From: Paenibacillus sp. KS-LC4
Lineage (GTDB): Bacteria; Bacillota; Bacilli; Paenibacillales; Paenibacillaceae
DNA length: 64,000 nucleotides
Assembly: GCF_036894955.1 (NCBI RefSeq)
Contig: NZ_CP145905.1
Location: 1,247,501-1,311,500 of the forward strand
Direction of reading: 5' to 3'
In this document: piece by piece, positions 27,117 to 36,763 of the stretch
Layout: every line of letters starts with the position of its first letter
How positions within the stretch are numbered: position 1 is the stretch's first letter
Notes under the pieces: model-generated
Databases searched by the model: none
What the model was told of the DNA's origin: nothing
The model's input: only the letters and a program-made list of their open reading frames with translations
Made by a program: the position numbers and the translations under genes

Positions 27117-28043
27117 ATGAGTGTATCTGATGCTAATATCGGCAGTAACAAGTCTCTGAAAAGCGGTCAGCTTGACCGCCAGCTTCTTGCCATAATCGGC
27201 TATACATCCTTAACCGTACTGTCGGTTCTGTGCATATTGCCTTTTATTCTAATCGTATCCTCTTCGTTAACGGAGGAAAGCACGATAGTGCGTGAGGGAT
27301 ATCAATTTTTCCCTACTGCCTTCTCGGTGGAGCCTTATAAAATCCTGTTCAAATATCCTGAGCAAATGATTCGGGCGTATGGGGTCACCATCTCCGTTAC
27401 CGTTATCGGTACGGCGATCGGCCTGTTTCTGACCGCAATGACCGCCTATTGCTTATCGCGTAAAGATTTCAAGTGGCGTAATTTTTTCTCCTTCTTCTTT
27501 TTCTTTACGACGCTGTTCAGCGGCGGGCTTGTGCCTTGGTACCTGCTCATCGTCAATTATCTCCATATGAAGGATACGGGGCTGGCGCTCATTGTGCCGC
27601 TGCTGCTGAACGTGTTTTATATCATCGTCATGAAATCGTTTATGAGCAACATACCAGAAGCGATTGTTGAATCGGCTAAAATTGATGGCGCAGGCGATTT
27701 TCTCATTTTCATGAGACTTATTCTTCCGCTGTCCAAGCCTGCGCTCGCAACGATCGGTCTCTTCCTTGCTCTTGGCTATTGGAATGATTGGTATAATGCC
27801 CTGCTGTTCGTTGCGGACGACAAGCTGATGCCGCTGCAATATTATTTGTACAAAATGTTGGGCAACATGGATGGTATGCGCAAGGCAATGATGGGCTCAG
27901 GCGCTGTTGTGACGACAAGCCTGCCGTCAGAAGGTCTTAAGATGGCAATGACGGTTGTAGCCAGCGGTCCGATCCTGCTTGCTTATCCCTTCATCCAGAA
28001 GTATTTTGTAAAAGGCTTGACGATTGGCGCAGTGAAAGGATAA
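27117..28043 (+). CDS. Sugar ABC permease, LplC/YtcP type
   Basis: This 308-aa protein has six helices and the coupling loop PEAIVESAKIDGAGDFLIFMRLILP, the signature of the second (YtcP/LplC) permease. GGGAGG at 27103-27108 favours the ATG at 27117, with 8-nt spacing, over ATG at 27111, only 2 nt away. It lies 15 bp after the first permease gene and 69 bp before the binding protein gene. Confidence 0.93.
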   Translation: MSVSDANIGSNKSLKSGQLDRQLLAIIGYTSLTVLSVLCILPFILIVSSSLTEESTIVREGYQFFPTAFSVEPYKILFKYPEQMIRAYGVTISVTVIGTAIGLFLTAMTAYCLSRKDFKWRNFFSFFFFFTTLFSGGLVPWYLLIVNYLHMKDTGLALIVPLLLNVFYIIVMKSFMSNIPEAIVESAKIDGAGDFLIFMRLILPLSKPALATIGLFLALGYWNDWYNALLFVADDKLMPLQYYLYKMLGNMDGMRKAMMGSGAVVTTSLPSEGLKMAMTVVASGPILLAYPFIQKYFVKGLTIGAVKG

Positions 28044-28112
28044 TCCCAAGGGAACTTGGTTTATCAGGATAGATGGGCATATCAACAGTTACATTTAAGG
28101 GGGAAATTCAAT

Positions 28113-29684
28113 ATGCAAAAGAAGAAAAAAGTCGTTATACCGGCGGTAGCCTTAACTTTAGCCATGGTTCTTGGAGCATGCGGCAACGGTGGCAATACAG
28201 GAACAGAAGCAAGCACTGCGCCAGCGTCAGGCGCCAATTCTTCCGCTGCGCAGTCACAGACGAAGGACGGCGTAGATATTTCCAAAGAGGTTAAGCTGAA
28301 AATGGTGTTTGTCGGCCCGAAGCCGGTTGATTATGATGCCGTATTCGCAGAAATTAATAAAAAGCTCAAGGAAAAAATCAATGCGACGGTCGATGCCGAA
28401 TTTCTGGATTGGTCCGATTGGGCGCAAAAATATCCGCTGAAGCTGGCGGCGAATGAAGATTTTGACCTTATCTATTCTGCGAACTGGGCGGGCTATAACG
28501 ATCAGGCGCTCAAAGGCGGCTTTCTGGAGCTGACCGACGATATGCTGTCCAAATATATGCCGGAAACGTGGAAAGCGATGGACAAGGTAGGCTGGGATCA
28601 AGCGAAAGTAAACGGCAAGCTGTACATGGTTCCGCAAAACAGAGGCGAATCGGTAGAGAAGCTGATTTTATACCGGGAGGACCTGCGTAAAAAATACAAC
28701 CTTCCTGCTATCGACAGCCCGGAAGCCTATGCTAACTATTTGAAAACAATTGCTCAAAACGAGAAGGGCATTACGCCATTCACACCGGAAACTGGCGATT
28801 GGAAGCTGCACAATTTAGACCGCATTCTGCTCAAGCAGCAAAATGACTGGAATATGCTCGATTTCGACCTGCCGATCGGCTTTAAGCTGACGGATGAAGC
28901 AGGTAAAGTGTTTAATGTCTATGAAACAAAGGAATTCAAGGATTTGCTGTATTACTACAAAGATCTTGCTGACAATAACGCCTGGTCAAAAAACGTATTA
29001 AACAATAAAAATGACCATCAGCAGGATTTCAAGGAAGGCAAAACAGCATCTATTACGCATAATTTGGGAACGCTCGGCTCTCTCATGGCATTGATGCGCA
29101 TGGAAAAATCGCCTTATGAGCTTGCGCTTGCGGACATTACGCCAAATACGAAAAAATCGAATGCCGTATCGACACAAAACGGCGTTTCTGTCCATGCTAC
29201 CTCCAAAAATCCGGAGCGTGCGCTGATGTTTGTGGACCTGATGCAAAATGACAGAGAGCTTCATGACTTGGTGCAATACGGCATTCCTGGCGTGCATTTC
29301 ACAGCCGTAGGTGACGATAAATACGATACGACAGATAAAAGCGTGAACTTCACAGGCTTCTCCAGCTGGGGCTTCAATTCGCCGCTTAACCGTGACAACG
29401 CGTCCTTCCCAGAGGAAGCAACTGCGCTCACGAAGGATTGGGAAGGAAAGGTTTACCACTACCCGCTGGAAACCTTCGTTTTTGACAACAGCAAGGTGAA
29501 GACGGAGGTGGCGAACGTCGGCAATGTAATGCTCCGCTTTGCTATTCCACTGGAATATGGCGCGATTAAAGATGTAGACAAAGGCCTTGAGGATTTGAAC
29601 AAGCAGGTGAAAGCGGCCGGTATTGATAAAATTCTCGCAGAGGTGCAAAGCCAAATTGATGCTTTTCTAGTAGCGAAAAAATAA
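28113..29684 (+). CDS. Sugar-binding lipoprotein of LplA type
   Basis: This 523-aa protein has a lipoprotein signal (MVLGAC, lipidated C23), a Ser/Ala/Thr linker and a large extracellular solute-binding domain of family 1 (DUF3502-type C-terminus common in LplA-like proteins). Sequences such as FDLIYSANWAGYNDQALKGGF and GVSVHATSKNPERALMFVDLMQN fit this group. It delivers oligosaccharides to the two permeases. AAGGGGG at 28097-28103 fixes the ATG at 28113; the longer frame has no ribosome binding site. No hydrolase follows in this operon, so the sugar cannot be deduced. Confidence 0.92.
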   Translation: MQKKKKVVIPAVALTLAMVLGACGNGGNTGTEASTAPASGANSSAAQSQTKDGVDISKEVKLKMVFVGPKPVDYDAVFAEINKKLKEKINATVDAEFLDWSDWAQKYPLKLAANEDFDLIYSANWAGYNDQALKGGFLELTDDMLSKYMPETWKAMDKVGWDQAKVNGKLYMVPQNRGESVEKLILYREDLRKKYNLPAIDSPEAYANYLKTIAQNEKGITPFTPETGDWKLHNLDRILLKQQNDWNMLDFDLPIGFKLTDEAGKVFNVYETKEFKDLLYYYKDLADNNAWSKNVLNNKNDHQQDFKEGKTASITHNLGTLGSLMALMRMEKSPYELALADITPNTKKSNAVSTQNGVSVHATSKNPERALMFVDLMQNDRELHDLVQYGIPGVHFTAVGDDKYDTTDKSVNFTGFSSWGFNSPLNRDNASFPEEATALTKDWEGKVYHYPLETFVFDNSKVKTEVANVGNVMLRFAIPLEYGAIKDVDKGLEDLNKQVKAAGIDKILAEVQSQIDAFLVAKK

Positions 29685-29704
29685 TAGCAGGTCAGGCAAT
29701 AAGC

Positions 29705-29760
29705 TGCCCGCAGACCGAGTATCTGGCAACAGGTGCTCCGGCTGCGGGCATTTTCTTTTT
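29705..29760 (+). terminator. Terminator of the sugar ABC operon
   Basis: A 9-bp GC-rich stem (TGCCCGCAG / CTGCGGGCA) with a 28-nt loop precedes a T-rich tract (TTTTCTTTTT). Confidence 0.8.
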
Positions 29761-29779
29761 CAGCAGGGCGATTGCGAGT

Positions 29780-30892
29780 TTAATGACTGTCAGGTTTGCT
29801 TTTCTTTTTGTTTTTACTGCGAATTATACCTACAATCCACAGCAGCAGCGGCAGTAAAATAAATAGGAAGGGCAAATTAAAAGGTACGGCGACGAGCTTA
29901 GGGTAAAGGATGGAGCTATCAACAAAATTGCGCGGCAGCATCGCAAGTATAAGCGCGACGGGGGCAGCGATAAAGATGAACATTCGCCAGCGCTTCACTC
30001 CGAACCATTGGGCGCTGCCGTAAGCGGCAACGAACAAATACAACGATACTTTAATGAAAATACCCATAATCCAGATGGCGACGACGATGGCATCAAGATT
30101 TTGCAAAAAGCCGAAGGAAATGAAGCGAACCAGATTGAGAAACGGATAGGTTTGTCGAGAGGATGTCGAGTAGCCGAAGATGGCGATGCACTCCATTGCG
30201 GAAAGCAATGTAAATAATCCAGCGACTATGGACCCGAGTACAGCGCTTTTTGTCCCCTCGCTCGGCTTCGAGAGGAAGGGAAGAATCATCATCAGCAGAA
30301 TATTGTCACCTAGAAAGGAAGCGGTAGGCAGCGCGCCCTTGAGCAGCGTAAGCGGGCTGCCATCGGCCATAAACGGCAGTAAATTGTTTATTTTAATTTG
30401 CGACATATTTAGCAGAAGCGGCATCATAATGCCAAGCAGCACTAAGGGGCCGAATACCTCGCTGCACCTTGCAAGCACCTCAATTCCTGCAAAGGAAACA
30501 TAGGCTGCCACAAGGAGCATGCCAATAATCGGAACGAGGATGGGCGTGAGCGGCAAAATGGTGCCAATCATGAAATCAGCATACTGCCGTAAAATAATGG
30601 CCATCACCGTATACCAATAAATGAAATACAACAAAATGATCGTGTGCCCAAGAAACTTGCCTACTATTTTCGGTGCATAGTTGACTAGAGTATCGCCAGG
30701 ATACAAAAGGCTTATGCGTGACAGCACATAGGCAAGAGCCATGGAGAACAACGTAGAGATGGCAATGGATAACCATGCATCCTGCTTGGCGACGGCAATG
30801 GAAGGATTGATGGTCAGCAAGATGGTCATGCCGATCTGCATGGTGGATATCAGCCAGAAAATTTGATTACCGTTGATTTTCTCTTTAATCAT
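29780..30892 (-). CDS. Spore germination permease, GerB family
   Basis: This 370-aa protein has about ten transmembrane helices and belongs to the GerAB/GerBB/GerKB family of APC-like germinant receptors. It binds germinant in the inner spore membrane. Family features include an N-terminal NQIFWLISTMQIGMTIL, the SIAISTLFSMALAYVL region and a final basic tail. GGGAGGAG precedes the ATG. It is the last gene of an A-C-B ordered operon, 15 bp after gerC; the common order is A-B-C. Confidence 0.93.
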   Translation of the reverse strand: MIKEKINGNQIFWLISTMQIGMTILLTINPSIAVAKQDAWLSIAISTLFSMALAYVLSRISLLYPGDTLVNYAPKIVGKFLGHTIILLYFIYWYTVMAIILRQYADFMIGTILPLTPILVPIIGMLLVAAYVSFAGIEVLARCSEVFGPLVLLGIMMPLLLNMSQIKINNLLPFMADGSPLTLLKGALPTASFLGDNILLMMILPFLSKPSEGTKSAVLGSIVAGLFTLLSAMECIAIFGYSTSSRQTYPFLNLVRFISFGFLQNLDAIVVAIWIMGIFIKVSLYLFVAAYGSAQWFGVKRWRMFIFIAAPVALILAMLPRNFVDSSILYPKLVAVPFNLPFLFILLPLLLWIVGIIRSKNKKKSKPDSH

Positions 30893-30907
30893 GTAGCCTT
30901 CTCCTCC

Positions 30908-32086
30908 CTACTTGGATTCTTGGGTGTTGAACATACCCGGGCGCAAAATTTCTGCTTTAGCTTTAACAATGACTTTTATTTGAGGGAAAATCGCATCCCA
31001 ATCCTTCTGGTTTTGCTTCCATAGGCGCGGATAGCTGCGATGGTAGGCTCCGGCAAAGTTGAATATGTCCGCCTTATAGCTTTTTTTAGCTTTGGCAACC
31101 GCCAAGCTTATGCGCTCTTCAATATTGCGTTCAAGCTGTCCCTCGATTTTTTTCAGGCTATCGCTGCTTTCGGTCAAATTGATGTCCGATGTGTTTTGCA
31201 GCAGCTGATTTTTACAGGAGACGTGAATCGTCATTGTCCATTTGCCGTCTTGATAGCTCGGCTTCATAGATGAGCGGTTCCTTAGCAGTTGAACTGAGAT
31301 CGTACCGCTGGCTCCCTCTGGCTGGATCGTAATAATGGCATTGTCCATTTCATTCATAATCCACAAAATGCCTCTGGTTACCCGATTGTCAGCAACACCT
31401 ACCAGCTTGCCATTATGCAAGATGGCAGTCCCGGTTATGTAGCCGACACTGCGCGCTGGATCGTCTTTTTTCGGTGGAGACATTAGCTCTACCCAAGGCA
31501 GTAAGGCGGTTTTGCTATCATCCTCAAGCATTTCAGACAAATGAGCCATAGATGACGTGATGCTCGTTTTATTGTTCGCCATCTCCCGCAATACCTCCGA
31601 TGTATTCCGCTCCAATATCGAGTGATGCTCCAAAATTTTTTTGGCTTTCCCTTTGCTGACGAAGACAAATGCCCGCTCACGGGGCTCTGAATCCCGCATC
31701 AGAAAGTCCATATCCTCCTTTAAGCCTTGCTTGACCTTGGCCTCGCCAAAGATGAATACCTCGGCATGTCCCCAAAAGATTTTGCGTGAAAACTTTTGCT
31801 GAAGCTGAGATAGCGCATCGGCAATATTTTCACCATGAGCCGATTGTACGAAGGTGGTGCCGGTTCCTCCCGGCGCCTCGCTGGCACCCTGTGTTCCTTG
31901 CGTAGAGCCTTGGGGAATGAAGATTTGCACGCTCACCTCGATGAGCTTGTCGTCCTTCTTGTCAATCGCTACCCCCGTCACAAGCGCTAAATCATTGATT
32001 TCCTTGCGATCCCAGCATCCGCCGAGTACTAGACTAAGCAGCAGCGCTACTAGAATAAACAGCTTCAAACGCAGCATCTGAATCAT
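30908..32086 (-). CDS. Spore germination lipoprotein, GerC family
   Basis: This 392-aa lipoprotein (LVLGGC, lipidated C24) fits Ger(x)C, with the conserved GCWDRKEINDLALVTGVAID N-terminal block, a middle VFIFGEAKVKQGL segment and a C-terminal domain ending near WDAIFPQIKVIVKAKAEI. It is the lipid-anchored third subunit of the germinant receptor on the spore inner membrane. The ATG overlaps the gerA stop (ATGA), and GCGAGG lies 7 nt upstream within gerA. Confidence 0.93.
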   Translation of the reverse strand: MIQMLRLKLFILVALLLSLVLGGCWDRKEINDLALVTGVAIDKKDDKLIEVSVQIFIPQGSTQGTQGASEAPGGTGTTFVQSAHGENIADALSQLQQKFSRKIFWGHAEVFIFGEAKVKQGLKEDMDFLMRDSEPRERAFVFVSKGKAKKILEHHSILERNTSEVLREMANNKTSITSSMAHLSEMLEDDSKTALLPWVELMSPPKKDDPARSVGYITGTAILHNGKLVGVADNRVTRGILWIMNEMDNAIITIQPEGASGTISVQLLRNRSSMKPSYQDGKWTMTIHVSCKNQLLQNTSDINLTESSDSLKKIEGQLERNIEERISLAVAKAKKSYKADIFNFAGAYHRSYPRLWKQNQKDWDAIFPQIKVIVKAKAEILRPGMFNTQESK

Positions 32087-33600
32087 GGAGAGGCCTCGCC
32101 TTCTTCTTGCTCGGGACGGTTGTAAGGGGACTGCCTGATTTCATTTTTACGTCCAGTAAAGCTTGGTCTTTTGCGGTTCTTCCAAATTGGAGCGCGCATG
32201 AGCGTATCCAGCATTTCACTCCACTTCATTGGCGCAAGCGGCTGCAAGTAGGGTACGCCAAGTGAGCGGATGGAGCATAAATGAATAATGATGGCGATGA
32301 CGCCTAGCATCAAGCCGAGCAGGCCAAACATGCCCGCCAGAAACATAATCGGGAAACGCAGGACGCGAATGGCGATTCCAGCGCTGTATTGCGGCAGGAG
32401 AAACGAGGCGATGCCCGTAATCGCCACGACCATAACCATTGGCGAGGAGACGAGTCCAGCAGATGTCGCGGCTTGCCCGATAACGAGTGCTCCGACGATG
32501 CTGACGGCAGAGCCTACCTGCTTAGGAAGGCGAACGCCCGCTTCCCGCAGCGCCTCGAAGGAAACCTCCATCAACAGCGCCTCAATCAGCGCGGGGAAGG
32601 GGATTTCTTCCCGGGACTTGGCGATGCTAAGCAGCAGCGATGTCGGCACCATTTCCTGATGGAAGGTCAGCACCGCCACATAAAGGGATGGCAGCAGCAG
32701 TGAAATAAAGAGGAACAGAAAACGCAGCCAACGAATGAAGGTGCTAATCATAAAGCGTTGGTAGTAATCCTCTGGCGATTGCAGCATCGACATGAAAGTC
32801 GTTGGCGCAATTAGGCAAAATGGCGTGCCATCTACCATGATGCCTATCTTTCCCTCCAACAGGGAGGCGCTGACCACATCAGGCCGTTCGGTTACTTGAA
32901 CTTGAGGGAAAGGCGAATACGGGTGATCCTCAATTAATGCTTCGATATAGCCGCTTTCCAATACACCGTCTATGTCGATTCCTTCGATGCGATGTCGAAC
33001 TTCTTCGACAAGCGAATGATTGGCTATGCCGTCAATATGAGCGATGACTACTTCAGTTTTTGTGTAGCGCCCAACCTGAATGGAGTTTAGCTTTAGGGCA
33101 GCATCTTTAATTTTGCGCCGCAGCATGGAGGTATTGACGCTCATCGTCTCGGTAAAGCCTTCGCGCGGACCGCGAATAATGGATTCTGCCGCCGGTTCCT
33201 CGATGCCGCGTTGTTTCCAGCCGGACAAATTAATGGCGATGCCAAATGGCAGATGATTGATGAGCAGCGCAGCGCTTCCGGTCGAAATATATTGAAGAAG
33301 CTCGTTAAAGGATGTAGCGATGGAAAGCTGACTCGTCGAGACAACAGAGCGGATATAGGCAAAATCAAGCTCAGACGCTTCGGTTCGGGTTTGCAGCAGC
33401 GGAGCAAGAATGTGCAGGTCGATGAGCGTTTCGTTAACCATACCATCAATAAATAAAAGAAAAGCCTCGGTCTTCCCGGCAATCGGGAAGGTCCGGCTTT
33501 TAATATCAACGGAGCCATTATAAATCGTGTTGAGAATTTCGATATTGGCTGCTAGCTCGGTGCTGAAAGGCATCAGCCGGTAATCCATTATGTCAACCAT
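32083..33600 (-). CDS. Spore germination protein, GerA family
   Basis: This 505-aa protein has a soluble N-terminal half (about 1-240) and a membrane half with four to five helices (about 280-440), followed by a basic Pro-rich tail. Motifs include EGKIGIMVDGTPFCLIAPT, PSLYVAVLTFHQEM and ALLMEVSFEALREAGVRLP, all diagnostic of GerAA/GerKA. It is the ion-channel-like subunit of the receptor. AGGGAG sits 7 nt before the ATG. It is the first gene of the operon. A plausible sigma-G promoter lies just upstream. Confidence 0.94.
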   Translation of the reverse strand: MVDIMDYRLMPFSTELAANIEILNTIYNGSVDIKSRTFPIAGKTEAFLLFIDGMVNETLIDLHILAPLLQTRTEASELDFAYIRSVVSTSQLSIATSFNELLQYISTGSAALLINHLPFGIAINLSGWKQRGIEEPAAESIIRGPREGFTETMSVNTSMLRRKIKDAALKLNSIQVGRYTKTEVVIAHIDGIANHSLVEEVRHRIEGIDIDGVLESGYIEALIEDHPYSPFPQVQVTERPDVVSASLLEGKIGIMVDGTPFCLIAPTTFMSMLQSPEDYYQRFMISTFIRWLRFLFLFISLLLPSLYVAVLTFHQEMVPTSLLLSIAKSREEIPFPALIEALLMEVSFEALREAGVRLPKQVGSAVSIVGALVIGQAATSAGLVSSPMVMVVAITGIASFLLPQYSAGIAIRVLRFPIMFLAGMFGLLGLMLGVIAIIIHLCSIRSLGVPYLQPLAPMKWSEMLDTLMRAPIWKNRKRPSFTGRKNEIRQSPYNRPEQEEGEASP

Positions 33601-33650
33601 CGTTATTCTCCCTGAATTAATAGAGTGGTTAAAGCTGAATAAGTTAAGGA

Positions 33651-33681
33651 TATATTTACCGACAGCTTTATTTTTTATTCT
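33651..33681 (-). promoter_or_regulatory. Possible sigma-G promoter of the ger operon
   Basis: Read on the minus strand, AGAATA (33681-33676) and AAATATA (33657-33651) are separated by 18 bp. This is near the sigma-G consensus (TGAATA and CATACTA types). It is 50 bp upstream of gerA. ger operons are transcribed by sigma-G in Bacillus. The match is imperfect and the region is AT-rich. Confidence 0.35.
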
Positions 33682-33725
33682 GCTGCTTAGGTAGGAGGGG
33701 CAAAAAGGGGCTGCTGGCAGGCAGT

Positions 33726-33762
33726 AAAAAAAAGCAGCGCTCTCTTGAGAGAACGCTGCTTA
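33726..33762 (-). terminator. Terminator of the XRE-cupin regulator gene
   Basis: On the minus strand an AAGCAGCG / CGCTGCTT stem with an inner TCTC/GAGA extension is followed by a run of eight U residues, the A-tract on the plus strand. It lies 22 bp after the regulator stop and upstream of the ger operon. Confidence 0.88.
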
Positions 33763-33783
33763 AATCCGGATTAACAGGTTGGG

Positions 33784-34320
33784 CTAAATCAATGGTGCAT
33801 CAATATTAATGGAAATGAGCACAATGGCTTTATCCTCGCCAATATTTTTGGCATAGTGGGGCATGCAGGCTTTCCAGCTAAAGGAATCGCCTGCGTAGAT
33901 GGTCGCCGATTCGTCCCCCTGCTCGACGTAGAGCGTGCCGGAGAGAAGGAAGTGAATTTCTTCCCCCGCATGGGCATGCTCCTCTGCCGTCGAGGCGCCA
34001 GGCTCAAGCTCGACCAGCATCATCTTGACAGAGCCGCGCTCGCTAAGCTGCTCGACCTTCATCTTCCCGCCACTGTACAAAGTGTGCCGACGCTCATCCT
34101 TGCGTAAAATCTGCATCCGCTCATCGTTTTTGAGGAGCAGGAAGGCGAGCGGAACATTCAATGCTCCGGCAATATGATCAAGCGTAGAGATGGATGGCGA
34201 GGTTTTGTTATTTTCTACTTGGCTTAGGAACCCTTGCGATAATCCGGTAAGCTCCGCAACCTGTTGGATGGAGAGTTGTTTTTTTTTGCGAATAGAGCGA
34301 ATCGTATTGCCAATATCCAT
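33784..34320 (-). CDS. XRE-type regulator with C-terminal cupin domain
   Basis: This 178-aa protein has an XRE helix-turn-helix (about 4-58, RSIRKKKQLSIQQVAELTGLSQGFLSQVE) and a cupin barrel (about 100-175, with EHAHAGEEIHFLLSG and GDSFSWKACMPHYAKN). This class includes PuuR-type repressors whose cupin senses a small metabolite. AGGAGG 6 nt upstream fixes the ATG at 34320 instead of one six codons earlier. It is divergent from the VOC and flavin monooxygenase genes, and probably controls them. Confidence 0.9.
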   Translation of the reverse strand: MDIGNTIRSIRKKKQLSIQQVAELTGLSQGFLSQVENNKTSPSISTLDHIAGALNVPLAFLLLKNDERMQILRKDERRHTLYSGGKMKVEQLSERGSVKMMLVELEPGASTAEEHAHAGEEIHFLLSGTLYVEQGDESATIYAGDSFSWKACMPHYAKNIGEDKAIVLISINIDAPLI

Positions 34321-34425
34321 GAGTACCTCCTGAAACATAGGCTGCCTCTTAACCGATGTCGTTAAGCTGTGGCGGTTGAGCCTGTGTATGTGGCTTAAGC
34401 TTCATCCATCGTAGCAAATGTTTTA

Positions 34426-34454
34426 TTGACTTGCCAGCATTTACGTGATAATAT
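34426..34454 (+). promoter_or_regulatory. Sigma-A promoter of the VOC / LLM gene pair
   Basis: TTGACT (34426-34431) and TAATAT (34449-34454) with 17-bp spacing lie 59 bp upstream of the VOC gene. They fall in the 192-bp divergent region shared with the XRE-cupin regulator. Confidence 0.65.
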
Positions 34455-34512
34455 TTCTCATATAAAACATATATTCTTATAACAAATATATCAGATAAAG
34501 AGGCGATGGACA

Positions 34513-35373
34513 ATGACTATTTCCATTCATCCAGCTGCACATATTGGATATGTGAAGCTTAAAGTAAGTAATATGGAGCGCTCGCTCCTTTTTTATAAAG
34601 CGGTTGTTGGCTTTAAGGAGCTTTCCCGAAGCGGGAACGAAGTGCAGCTGACGGCTGACGGCAAGCGTCCGCTGCTCATCTTGCAGGAGCAGCAGGGTGC
34701 GGTTGTGCTGCCGGAGCGTGCAGCTGCGGGGCTGTATCATTTTGCGATTTTATTGCCGAGCCGTGAAGCGCTGGGGCTTGCTTTGCGTAATTTGGCAAGC
34801 CATAATGTGCCGGTTGGGCAGGGCGACCATTTGGTTAGCGAAGCGCTCTATTTCAATGATCCAGACAACAATGGCATAGAAATTTACCGTGATCGCCCCC
34901 GCGAGCAATGGGAGAAGCTGGAGGGCGGCGGCTACAGAATGACGACTGATCCCGTTGACATTCAGGGTCTGCTGGAGGCTTCCGAAGGCAAGGCTTGGAA
35001 TGGCCTGCCGGAAGGCACGGTTATTGGGCATGTGCATTTGCATGTGAGCCATCTGCCTCAAGCCGAGCAGTTTTATTGCGACACATTAGGCTTTGATATT
35101 ATTTTCAACATGGGCGGGTCCGCTTTGTTCATCTCGGCAGGCGGCTATCATCATCACCTTGGCTTGAATACATGGGCAGGCGTAGGTGTACCAGCCGCTC
35201 CAGCAAATGCGGCAGGACTGGACTACTACACGATAGTGCTTCCTGATCAAGCAGCGATGGATGAAGTGCTGGATAGACTGAGGCAAAAGCAAATACAATT
35301 CAGCAAGCAGGCAGATGGCTGGATGGTTACAGATCCTTCGGGCATTTCCAGTTTGCTGACGATTGGTGGATAA
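34513..35373 (+). CDS. Two-domain VOC protein (catechol 2,3-dioxygenase / CatE-like)
   Basis: This 286-aa protein consists of two glyoxalase/bleomycin-resistance folds (about 8-130 and 150-280). The likely metal ligands include the His of HIGYVKLKVSN, the His of GHVHLHVSHL, the His-rich GGYHHHLGLNTW and Glu in DPDNNGIEIY. Its length and layout match CatE-type extradiol dioxygenases (about 285 aa) of Bacillus, which open catechols or respond to quinones. A lyase or isomerase role is possible. It is followed after 6 bp by a flavin-dependent oxidoreductase. Confidence 0.88.
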   Translation: MTISIHPAAHIGYVKLKVSNMERSLLFYKAVVGFKELSRSGNEVQLTADGKRPLLILQEQQGAVVLPERAAAGLYHFAILLPSREALGLALRNLASHNVPVGQGDHLVSEALYFNDPDNNGIEIYRDRPREQWEKLEGGGYRMTTDPVDIQGLLEASEGKAWNGLPEGTVIGHVHLHVSHLPQAEQFYCDTLGFDIIFNMGGSALFISAGGYHHHLGLNTWAGVGVPAAPANAAGLDYYTIVLPDQAAMDEVLDRLRQKQIQFSKQADGWMVTDPSGISSLLTIGG

Positions 35374-35379
35374 GCAGCT

Positions 35380-36456
35380 ATGGAGAAGCAATTGGGGGAG
35401 CCGCAAGGCGGAATTGAAATTGGTATTTATACGTTAGGCGATATATTGCCCGATCCTCATACGGTGGAAACGATAAGCGTGAAGCAGCGGATTCAGGACA
35501 TTATTGCCGCGGCAAAGCTTGCAGATGAGGGAGGGCTCGACATTTTCGGGCTGGGCGAGCATCATCGCCATGATTTTGTCGTTTCGGCAACGCCAGTTAT
35601 GCTGGCAGCTATTGCCCGGGAAACGAAGCGTATTAAGCTGACTAGTGCAACTACCGTGCTCAGTACGGTTGATCCGGTGCGCTTATTTGAGGATTATGCG
35701 ACGCTGGATTTATTATCGGATGGCCGTGCGGAAATTATTGCGGGACGCGGAGCATTCGTCGAATCGTTCCCGCTGTTTGGCTATGAATTGAGCGATTATG
35801 ATGAGCTGTTTAGCGAAAATCTGGAGCTGTTCGGCGAGCTAAGCCGCCAGGATACGGTCACCTGGCAGGGCAAGCATCGCCCCGCACTCCGGGCCGCTGC
35901 AATTGCCCCACGTCCGGTTCAGCCGCAAATTCCGGTATGGGTGGGCGTAGGCGGTTCGCCGCAGAGCGCTGTACGCGCGGGTGAATTCGGCCTTGGCATG
36001 ATCATGGCGATTCTTGGCGGCTCACCAGACAGATTCAAGCCGCTCGTAGATATTTATCGCGAAACGGGAAAGGCGTCTGGCTTTGATGCAGCGAGCCTGA
36101 AGGTTGGTGTCACCGGTCACGGCTATATTGCGAAGGACAGTCAGCAGGCGCGTGCGGAATATTATCCCTACTACACGAATTATTGGTGGCATATGAACCG
36201 CCAACGCGGCAGCGACTTCCGCATGACGCAGGAGGAGTTCGCCGAAATGACGGCACCCGATCAGGCCTTGTTTGTCGGGAGTCCAGAGGAAATAGCGGAG
36301 AAAATCATTCGTCAGCATGAGCTGTTCGGACATCAGCGTTTTATCGCCCAGCTCGATATTGGCGGCATTCCATATGCCAAGGTTGCGGAAAGCATCGAGC
36401 TATTAGCTGGTAAGGTCGCGCCTATCGTGCGTGCAGCGACAAAAACGAAATCATAA
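35380..36456 (+). CDS. LLM-class flavin-dependent oxidoreductase (luciferase-like)
   Basis: This 358-aa TIM-barrel protein of the bacterial luciferase superfamily has IGIYTLGDILPDPHT near the N-terminus, LGEHHRHDFVVSATPVMLAAIA, the substrate or FMN strand LTSATTVLSTVDPVR, and RAEIIAGRGAFVESFPLFG. Members are F420- or FMN-dependent monooxygenases or reductases. Co-transcription with the VOC gene suggests a joint role in aromatic or quinone breakdown, which is inference. A terminator follows. Confidence 0.9.
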   Translation: MEKQLGEPQGGIEIGIYTLGDILPDPHTVETISVKQRIQDIIAAAKLADEGGLDIFGLGEHHRHDFVVSATPVMLAAIARETKRIKLTSATTVLSTVDPVRLFEDYATLDLLSDGRAEIIAGRGAFVESFPLFGYELSDYDELFSENLELFGELSRQDTVTWQGKHRPALRAAAIAPRPVQPQIPVWVGVGGSPQSAVRAGEFGLGMIMAILGGSPDRFKPLVDIYRETGKASGFDAASLKVGVTGHGYIAKDSQQARAEYYPYYTNYWWHMNRQRGSDFRMTQEEFAEMTAPDQALFVGSPEEIAEKIIRQHELFGHQRFIAQLDIGGIPYAKVAESIELLAGKVAPIVRAATKTKS

Positions 36457-36534
36457 ATCATAATTTAAGCCTGATTTTTGCTCATTTTGACGAAAGCTGG
36501 CGCATAACGATCCTTCATTCATAGATTCATTGAC

Positions 36535-36578
36535 AATCTGGCAGGCGCTGCTTTACGGCGTTTGCCAGATTTTTTTTG
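36535..36578 (+). terminator. Terminator of the VOC / LLM operon
   Basis: A 9-bp stem (AATCTGGCA / TGCCAGATT) extended by GGCGC/GCG pairing is followed by nine T residues. The remainder of the 307-bp gap before the subtilase is AT-rich leader sequence with no gene; a TTTACA-17-TAGAAA pair near 36637 is a weak promoter candidate. Confidence 0.88.
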
Positions 36579-36763
36579 TCTTGCTCCAAAATATTTTTAA
36601 TAATCAGACGGTTCTACAATTTTCTCGTAAATGATCCTTTACAATAGATTTTAGCGAGCATAGAAATACATATTTATGGATTAAAAGGGAATTTGTGATA
36701 CGAAAGTAGAGAGGAGGCAAGGTGCGGTTTTAAGTAGAGGACAAAGAAAATAGGAGGGATTTC

